Positions 56,701 to 64,000 of a DNA stretch of 64,000 bases are shown here, piece after piece. Location of the stretch: contig JAWWNJ010000140.1 in NCBI GenBank assembly GCA_037176885.1, positions 496,001 through 560,000 of the forward strand, read 5' to 3'. The notes under the pieces were generated by a model, which was given only the letters and a program-made list of their open reading frames with translations, did not search any database and was not told the origin of the DNA. Origin of the DNA: Favolaschia claudopus (Eukaryota > Basidiomycota > Agaricomycetes > Agaricales > Mycenaceae). Made by a program: the position numbers and the translations under genes. Position 1 is the first letter of the stretch; every line of letters starts with the position of its first letter.

Positions 56701-56708
56701 GCCAAACG
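56701..56708. repeat. 8-bp target-site duplication of the hAT element, right copy
   Basis: GCCAAACG follows the element's last base and matches 51727-51734. Confidence 0.9.
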
Positions 56709-58319
56709 TTTTTCGGTTTCAACACGTTCGCAGAGTCGTTCTTCTTGTCTTTCAGAAATAGACTGACGACGGGGTGATCCACAAGATTTGCCCCAACGCC
56801 AGGCATATCGCGGACGACGGGGATGCTATGCTTCCTCAGCTCTGCTGCGGGACCTATGCCGGACAGCATGAGGATCTAGCGAGATCATACTCATGAAGGG
56901 CTGAGCTGGATCAACAAGAACTGTGTACTTACATGCGGAGAGTGTATTGCACCAGCGCTGCAAAATAATCTGTGGGTGAACGACTACAGGATCAAATATC
57001 ACTCACGAGACAATGACCTCCTTACGAGCGCGAGCTCTAAACCGTGCGCCGTTTGGCGAGTTAGCAAACTCTACGCCAACGGCGCGTGGCGCTCCATTCA
57101 CCCGGTCAATAATGATACGGGTGACTTGAGCATGAATGGCGACCTTTAAATTAGGGCGAGCCAACACGTTTCTGGTCAGATATGCAGTTTCAGAGGAAAC
57201 ACGACGAGTCTTCGAGTCAATGTATGTCACTGCCAGAATGGTGAATCAGAGGTTGCAGATGAAAGTTGGGGATTTGACTTACTGATCTAAAAGGGCTGAG
57301 AAACGGAGATATAGGATTGAGATAGACCACCCACCCTGCTAGCACCGATAGGACCATTCGATCCATTAAAATCAGGCACAAACGGTATGCCTACTTCGCC
57401 GCAAGCCTTCAAGAACGCTTTGGAGTGTTCGGACACTCGGTTGAAGTACCCCACCCGGACAGGCCCAGTGGATCCGCGCGCAGACGAATCGACAGCGGGG
57501 TATGCTGTATCGCCTGTATATTTCTCGAACTTGGTAAAGTAGCGGCGTAGATTCTTCCACGACCAAGATTCGTCTTCTATGAGTGCGCCCCACTGATCGA
57601 AGTCGCCGGGAGCACCGTACTGCGCCATCTGTGCATTGATGCTGCTGCATCCTCCTAAGAGCTTGCCTGCCAATGTATTGGAAGCACACTCGGCGTAGAA
57701 AAATGAAGGAAACTCACCTCGGGGGAAGAAACGTGGTCGATTAGTTGCGTGCACTTGAGGCTCGAGCGTAAAGTCGTATACATGAGGTGTACTTCTCAAC
57801 TAGCGGGACGAGATATGAGATACTTATGAACTTCCTTTCTAATGAGCGGATAGACGAACCTGGGTGAACCCTGCTGGAATGCGGCTCTCAAAAAGTGCGC
57901 TGCCACTAACAGTCGATTCAGATCCGTAATCCTCTTAACTGGAACAAACGACACACCTTCCTCCAGCCTCCAACAAGAGCACCCGAATCGCGGGATCCTC
58001 ACTCAGCCGTGCTGCTAGCACACATCCAGAAGTTCCTGAAATGCCGTGACTCCTATTGCACTGGATAAGAGAATTCGAGGAACGTACCTCCGCCAACGAT
58101 AATAACATCGTATTCGCAACTTTCCCATACAGTCCCCTCTCCGCTACTCCCAACCGAAGAGAGATTCTTGATATACTTCCCCTGTTTCCTCGTCCTCTTT
58201 AGGAAGGCGTAGCGGAAAATTAGCAACAGAAGCGTCGCGATAGCAGTTGAGCTCCATAAAATCCGGCGTCGCTGCGCCGTGAGCGCGTTGTTCAGCTTTG
58301 CTAAGGTATCGTTGGCCAT

Positions 58320-58973
58320 GGCACCAGACTAAGAGGACGCCAGGAGACCCAACCACGGGTGAAATACATTGACTCCAATATCAGACAGCGACGGCGATTG
58401 CCGAGGCCGCCACAATTCTGCCAGGTGTGTCTTCAGCTAGTACGAAACGGTCTGCTGAGCCAGACGTGTCGCAAGATTCAATAGCGAACGCGGCTTTCGT
58501 CTTTCTTCGCTGGACCTGAATACATTGCGCAAGTTCGGCTTTCTCGAAGTCGTTCGTACTCGAGGCTCGCGAGTTCAACGAGGCTCCAAGGCTTTTCAGT
58601 CAGTGAGCATTCGCCGTGTACAGAGTGTTGCGGTGAGCGACGAAGCTAAGGCCGGGCGAACTGAGGAAATATCATCATCAAGAACAATGGAAGGAAGAAG
58701 GTGGGCAAGAATGAGGCAAAGTGTACGTGATTTGACCGCGACCAACTTCGACAAGACCGCGAAGAAATTGAATGACTAGGCAATACAACTCAGCTCGACT
58801 GAAAACGATTTCATTATTACAAAGCAGCAGCTCCAATACAGATACACATGTAAAAATGAATGGTGGTCGATGCACACCCGGTGCTCGAAAATAAATCCTC
58901 ATAAAATTACCATTATCAAATTCTCTTTCCTTTCCCTTCCTCCTCGATTCCACAGGTATCTTGTCCACATCCA
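58320..58973. other. Intergenic between the tandem GMC genes
   Basis: About 650 bp holding the 3' end of GMC paralog 2 and the promoter of paralog 1. No coding exon was recognised. Confidence 0.4.
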
Positions 58974-61381
58974 TTACTTCGAGCCACGATACTCCTTCTT
59001 CATATCGTCCGCAAGCTTCTCTCCCGCTGCGAAACATGCGCCAGCCTTCAAAAACATCAGCGATGGGACAAAAGTAGTTCAAAAGCAAAACACACCGTAT
59101 GCCCCGAAACAATCCAAGGGAATATCGACGCATCACACACCCGCAATCCCTGAATCCCATACACCCTCAACCGCGAATCCACAACCCCACCCTTCTCACG
59201 CGGCGCCATGCGACACGTACTCGCCGGGTGGTACACCGTCTCCACGCGCTCGCGCACCAGCTCCCGCAGCTCGTCGTCCGTCTTCAGATGCGTCGTCGCG
59301 TGGTCGAGCTCGGGATCCTTGTTGTCGTGGTCGAGGTACGCGTCCATGGCCTTTGCGTGTGCGATATTGAGCAGGAGGCGGAAGCCGCGAGTCAGTTTTT
59401 CGAGGTCGTCGGGAGATTGGAGGTAGTTGGGATCCACACTGGGAAGAGCCCATGGATCTGGAGAGGTTAAGAGGACGGAGCCTCGGCTTGTCGGACTGGA
59501 TAAGAATCAGTTTGACATCCTCTGCGTTAAACGGTGAGCATACCGGACTAGGTAGCAATGCAGAGCATAAGAATGCATGTCGAACAAAACAGCACCGTGA
59601 TCCTGATGAATTTGAGCTCGTAGTGAGGATAAAAACAACGACTCAAGGCACCTTGAACGCCACCGGCGTGCAGAATAGCTCAAGATCGGGACTGGCAGCT
59701 CCAGACGTGCTATCCTCGAGCTTTTGAGGGTATTGTGCGGGAGGAAACAGAGCAGGATCATCCGACCGCACGAACGCAGCCGATTCACCAAGCTGAACAA
59801 GCATCATGAGTATGAGCCACCACGACTTCTCCGAAAGGAACCTACATTCGTCGTGAGCATCCCCTTGCCAAACAACACAAACTTCGCAAGCTCCTTAACA
59901 CGCCAATAGGCCCCGGAAAGGGTTTCTGGCCGTAAGGAATATATGGAATTGTTTGTCTTGTCCTTCAAGTATAGATCCACCACCGGATGGTCGACAAGGT
60001 TGGCACCAACGGCGGGAGCGTCGAGAACGACGGGGATCCCGTGTGCTTTGAGTTGAGCAGCAGGACCAATACCCGAAAGCATCAAAATCTAAGTTTTAAT
60101 CAGCTAAGGAAAGGAAACATGAGTATGAGATGATTCTTACATGCGGAGAGTGAATGGCCCCCGCTGAGACGATCACGTCCCTACGAGCGCGAGCTTTGTA
60201 TCGTGGGCCGTTGGGTGATTTGGCAAACTCCACCCCGACGGCGCGCGTTGTTCCGTCGGTGCTTGGGTCGAAAAGCAGGCGCGTTACCTGAGCATTAATA
60301 ACGACTTTGAGATTTGGCCGTGCAAGGACATCCTTGGTAAGATATGCCGTCTCGGACGAGACGCGCCGACCGTTGGAGTCGACATATGTCACTACACAAC
60401 GGATAAAGAACGGATGAAGGGAGAAAGTAACAGAACTCACTGATCTGGAGCGAAGGAGGTCAGTTTTGAGTAATTGACGACAGTAAACACACGCACCCTG
60501 CTGGCGCCGATGGGCCCCTTCGACCCATTGAAGTCTGGCACAAGCGGGATTCCCACTTGCGCGCAAGCATTCAGGAAAGCCTTCGAGTGATCCGACACCC
60601 TATTGAAGTACCCCACGCGAACGGGTCCAGATGAACCGCGTTCCGACATATCAACCCCAGGATAATTGGGGTCGGGTATATACTTCTCGAATTTGGAGAA
60701 GTAGCGGCCGAAATTCTGCCACGACCACGAATCGTCGTTCGTGAGCGCAGCCCACTCGTCAAAGTCCCCTGGTGCGCCGTATTGCGCCATTTGCGCATTG
60801 ATGCTGCTGCAGCCTCCGAGCATTTTGGCTGTATGAAACGATGGTTTTATGCGACAATGGATCCAACGAACAAACAAACGAACCTCGGGGGAAGAACCGT
60901 TTTTGACCTTTAGCATGGACTTGCGGCTCAGTCCGGAATCCATAGACGTGTTTCGTCCGGAAAAGCCCACTGAAGCCAATGGGAATGCGACTTGCAGGCA
61001 AGGCGCTGCCGCTGCATAGGTTCCCATCAGCATCTCCTCCTGCCGACAAAGTAGAGAACGCGTACCTGCCCCCCGCCTCTAGCATCAAAACTCGGATAGA
61101 AGGGTTCTCCGTTAGACGCGCCGCGAGCACACACCCCGACGTGCCTGCGCTTCATTCGTACGACTTCACAACAATTCCAAGAACCCAAACTCACCTCCAC
61201 CAACGACAATAACATCATACTCAAACCTCTCCCAATCCACCTCGGCACTCCCTACCTCGGAAAGATCTTCAATGTACTTGCCCTTCTTCTTCTTCGCCGA
61301 GACAAAACGAAGAGTCAAAAGCAACCTGGTGTTGAGGGCCAGTGCTGCGCATGGCAGTACGAATCCGGTTTTTTCCGACAT
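58974..61381 (-). CDS. GMC oxidoreductase (paralog 2), intact
   Basis: The start at 61381 (MSEKTGFVLPCAALALNTRL) gives a hydrophobic N-terminal anchor followed by KGKYIEDLSEVGS. The FAD-binding motif is split by an intron (YDVIVVGG, then GTSGCVLAARLTENPSIRVLMLEAGG). GMC signature 1 is in the GGCSSINAQMAQYGAPGDFDEW region, and signature 2 in [23 protein letters not shown]. The C-terminal domain has ESAAFVRSDDPALFPPAQYP, YLQSPDDLEKLTRGFRLL, ETVYHPASTCRMAP and GLRVCDASIFPWIVSGHTAG with the catalytic His. It ends KLADDMKKEYRGSK (TAA at 58974-58976). The exon order and almost every motif match the broken paralog next door, so the two arose by tandem duplication. All splice sites I followed are in frame. 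Expected to oxidise an alcohol-type substrate with FAD, probably membrane-anchored. Confidence 0.92.
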
Positions 61382-61496
61382 CAAATTCTTCTGATCTCAA
61401 ATTCCAACCGCAACACCCACAGCGATTTTTTCTCGTAGACTCCCTCGCTGCATGTTTTTGCCCAACTAGCTTTCCTGAGAACTGTCAGTTACAAAT

Positions 61497-63045
61497 ATGA
61501 CCAATATCGATACATGTAAGTCTGGACGGAAAGCTAAGTCTCCAACGCGAGGCGTTCTAATAGGCGGAAATATAAGTACCTTTAGAAATTTTCGCTCTCA
61601 TTTTCCAAGAGGCCGCGAGCCCCGCGTTACAAACGAAAAAGGAGATATACGATTATGATCTTCTGCGACTACGATTCATGCAAGTGTCTCGCGCTTTGCG
61701 CGCTCAAATACTTGACGACCCGATCTTCTGGATCGCGCTCTATGTTGACTGGGGTGATCCATCGGGTTTGTACAAAAGTCGGATAGCTGTCAACAAAGGC
61801 GTCGTCGCGACGCACATTGAGAAGGTCAAAATGCGTTCACTCAACATCCATTTCGCTTTGCCATGTCGAGGCAAAGCAGCATCTTTAGCCGACAGGTTGT
61901 GGGCACAACTGTTGCAGCAGCCAGCGAAGTGGCGAACTTTCCTCGTGTCGGCTAACAATACCTGTAGGGAGAACGAGCGTTGCATACACTCCATGGTGCA
62001 GGGCGATTTTCTACGTAACGCGCCGCGCATAGAGAACTTTGCGGCCACCAAGAAGGAAGGCGAGTATCTGGGATGTGGCATAATGCATCCGCTAGTCAAG
62101 ATTGCCCTCAAAAAGAGCATGCGCAGTGTGCGCGTACAGGTTCCAGCCACCATCACGGCTTGGCGTCGTAACAACCTCAAGGTCCTGGATCTTCGGACAA
62201 ATGAAGATACTACGGACTGGAGCAGTTTCTTCTCCACCTGTGGCCAGCTGGAAGAGCTTACTTGGCGAAGACGCGCTCACATGCGAGCGACGGTGATCAT
62301 CACCCTCCCAAAACTCCAAGTTTTCACCACTTACACGACCAACGTTTTACCTCCTATAAATGCTCCCAACCTCTCATCGCTCAGTGTTCTCGACAGCGCC
62401 TTCTCGTTCACGTCCTCCCATTTCGATGGTCTTGTTGGAGTCGCATGTGTAACGCCACACATGCAGCATTTGGATTTCCTCCTCAATCCTATCCGGAATG
62501 CCGATGTCATGGAAATTTTCCAACGGTGCCCCAACCTGTGTACGTTTGCAGCCTCCACTCATGAAAACCGGACCGCTCTATATGGTGCTATTGCTGCGCG
62601 TGGGCGAACTCAGCATCTATTGTATGGTCCTCGCATATTCGAAGAGGCCAAGTTCTCCCATGGGCCGCCAATGAACTCGCATGGAGAGGCGGCGAGGAGG
62701 AAATACGAGGGTCTGACACGCGTTGCGTTCAGAGTGGCGGGCAACACAGTACATTTTGAGCCTCGAGCACAGAGAATGGTTGTGTCAAGGTTTTCTGCGG
62801 GATTCAACTTTGGCGGTGCAGGAGAAACAGCGCTGATTAAAGAGAATGGGATGGATGTGCAGAAGACACGGGTGTATAACCAGAGCTTCGATCCGATGAG
62901 CCTGAGGTCACAGTCCGGGAGGTCGGACATCGTTCTTATCATTCTATCGACGGATGTTCGTGGGGTGGAGGCCGTGTTGCACCGTGGCTGGTTTTTCAAG
63001 GGGAAGCGATACTCTGTGTTCAGGGACAGGCCTGGGCGGGCATGA
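61497..63045 (+). CDS. F-box-like/LRR-type protein
   Basis: Exon 1 is a 19-nt micro-exon (61497-61515, MTNIDT). A 61-nt intron (61516-61576) joins it to the long exon 2, giving 495 residues. The joined start MTNIDTLPLEIFALIFQEA, then YDYDLLRLRFMQVSRALR and DPIFWIALYVDW, fits the three-helix F-box pattern. The body has loose leucine-rich segments (NNLKVLDLRTNED, CGQLEELTWRRR, LPKLQVFTTYTT, APNLSSLSVLDSAF, TPHMQHLDFLLNP, CPNLCTF). The C-terminal part ends VEAVLHRGWFFKGKRYSVF. Such proteins are greatly expanded in Agaricomycetes and probably act as substrate adaptors of SCF ubiquitin ligases; the target is unknown. Taking the ATG at 61675 instead would lose the F-box. Confidence 0.75.
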
Positions 63046-63318
63046 TTCTTACAATGTGAAGTAGACTGAAAGCTGCGCGTTATATCTCGATATCATCAAT
63101 GTATATTTTACGCTTGTAGGTTGAAGATAACGACTAGTATTTTATAGTGAGCAAACGGGTTTCATCGCAAGGTACAAACTGCAAGTTATCAATTGCTATA
63201 TATTGAGAGCTTTCAGCTCAGCTGTGTACGTATATCAAGGAAACCAGATTCAAAAGAACAATGTCGTTGAGTATCGGGGTCAGGTAAAGTTCATGCCGTC
63301 GTTGCATTAAAGGTCGAG
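63046..63318. other. Convergent 3' intergenic region
   Basis: About 270 bp between two 3' ends; nothing recognised. Confidence 0.3.
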
Positions 63319-64000
63319 CTATGCTTCTTCGTCCCAGTACTTCCCATTGATCGCCCATTGATAGTCCTTCGAAGCCACCCCACCCTGCATGGTCAAACGC
63401 TGTAACTTAACGCGTCCTTTGACCAGGTCGCTGACGCGTGACATAATCTCCACCGAAGACGACAATGAAGTCAGACCCCGTAAAATTCCTATCAATAGTT
63501 CTTCGTCCACATAATCACCAAATTCCATGCGTTGTATCGATCGAAAGGTGTCCGGTGAGCTCAAAACCAAAGCTCCGATGGTGTTGTCTAGAAGCTCGTC
63601 TGAAGTGGGAACACGCAGCCGACGGAGCTCCGGCATTGACCTGAAAAACGAGCGCATGGAGCGCAAACTTGGGGAGGAGATGGAAAGGCTGAGTCTCTCC
63701 ATCTTTGAGCCGTGGTTGAGGGAATGTGCGATAGTTTGGAGAAGATCGTCGTCTTCGACTCGAAGTACGAGGAGACGCAGCTCTGGTAGATCTAAAATGC
63801 TGATGAAATCTGCTTGTGAGTTAGAGGAGCAACGGAAATTGAGCGAAGTCAAAGCAGGAAGCGTGAGTCGTGGTCCATCGACCTCGAATACAGACACTTC
63901 GTGCACCAATAGATCTTGCAGGGCTGGTGCGGTCGACAACGCGTCACGGACTTGAGACCCAGTAAGCTCAAAATGGGGGGACAAATCTCTCAATTCCAAT
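63319..64000 (-). CDS. LRR-type (F-box family) protein, C-terminal part, 5' end outside window
   Basis: An open frame running off the right edge. Leucine-rich segments follow one another: APALQDLLVHEVSVFEVDGP, LTLPALTSLNFRCSSN, LDLPELRLLVLRVEDDD, GSKMERLSLSISSPSLRSMR, MPELRRLRVPTSDELL and FRSIQRMEFGDYV. The tail ends YQWAINGKYWDEEA, with the stop at 63319. This layout is typical of the C-terminal half of Agaricomycete F-box/LRR proteins. No F-box can be seen because the N-terminus is missing. Confidence 0.7.
   Translation of the reverse strand, partial: LELRDLSPHFELTGSQVRDALSTAPALQDLLVHEVSVFEVDGPRLTLPALTSLNFRCSSNSQADFISILDLPELRLLVLRVEDDDLLQTIAHSLNHGSKMERLSLSISSPSLRSMRSFFRSMPELRRLRVPTSDELLDNTIGALVLSSPDTFRSIQRMEFGDYVDEELLIGILRGLTSLSSSVEIMSRVSDLVKGRVKLQRLTMQGGVASKDYQWAINGKYWDEEA

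Larger units (their letters stand above)
50766..58319 (-). pseudogene. GMC oxidoreductase (paralog 1), split by a hAT transposon
   Basis: The 5' part (56709-58319) starts MANDTLAKLNNALTAQRRRI with a membrane helix (ATLLLLIFRYAFL). Then come the FAD-binding YDVIIVGGGT/GTSGCVLAARLSEDP, the GMC signature 1 region (KLLGGCSSINAQMAQYGAPG), [20 protein letters not shown] (signature 2) and [14 protein letters not shown]. The coding frame enters the hAT element at 56700. It resumes at 51734 with LQLVQEVVRY and AAAFVRSDDPVLFP, and ends with GLRVCDASVFPWIISGHTAG, which holds the active-site His, and KFADDLKADFKA (TGA at 50766). Without the element and one 8-bp duplication the frame is continuous, so the gene was functional until insertion. 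GMC enzymes oxidise alcohols, choline, aryl alcohols or sugars. An intact tandem paralog lies at 58974-61381. Confidence 0.9.

Noticed and set aside
1..64000. CRISPR arrays, bacterial operons or ribosome-binding sites
   Set aside because: No regularly spaced repeats of that type; the intron-rich eukaryotic gene structure rules out prokaryotic features.

Overview
The window is nuclear DNA from a filamentous basidiomycete, most likely an Agaricomycete (mushroom-type) fungus. Genes on both strands are cut by many introns of about 45-65 nt with GT(or GC)..AG ends and CTAAC/CTGAC-like branch sites. The gene families point the same way: FAD-linked (BBE) and GMC oxidoreductases, F-box/LRR-like proteins, a PDR-type ABC transporter, an ankyrin-vWA fusion, a TPR-CHAT protein, an HsbA-like secreted protein and hAT elements. 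Two general eukaryotic genes, the TFIIA large subunit (TOA1) and ROT1, anchor the left half. All gene models were spliced by eye.

Left part (1-26 kb) is gene-dense. It holds three related serine hydrolases of the beta-lactamase/esterase fold (1-1134 +, partial; 12591-14377 -; 21437-23191 +) and two paralogous TPR proteins (3296-5565 +; 9966-12289 -). The order hydrolase-TPR ... TPR-hydrolase on opposite strands is a mirror-image duplication around about 7.5 kb. A short-chain dehydrogenase is present in the left arm only. An FAD oxidase and an ankyrin-vWA protein sit at the axis. The right-arm TPR copy appears to have lost a 5' splice site. TOA1, a protein with an NLR-type N-terminal helical domain and a Cys-rich centre, ROT1 and a multi-pass membrane protein follow.

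Middle part (26-36 kb): a full-size PDR/ABCG transporter (26879-32981 -) and a more distant serine hydrolase (34252-35537 -).

Right part (36-64 kb) is rich in mobile DNA. A 0.64-kb hAT-like MITE breaks an HsbA-like gene. A 0.57-kb TIR element lies at 38.2-38.8 kb. Two nearly identical copies of a 0.47-kb TA-flanked MITE lie in opposite orientation on either side of a large TPR-CHAT gene (42497-46894), which carries an apparent one-base frameshift between its TPR array and its caspase-like CHAT domain. A complete 4966-bp hAT transposon (51735-56700), with 8-bp target duplication and all recognisable catalytic residues, splits one of two tandem GMC oxidoreductase genes. The window ends with an intact F-box-like gene and a partial LRR-type gene.

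The strongest candidates for new biology are the TPR-CHAT gene between inverted MITEs, the apparently intact hAT element with its freshly broken host gene, and the mirror-image hydrolase/TPR duplication.
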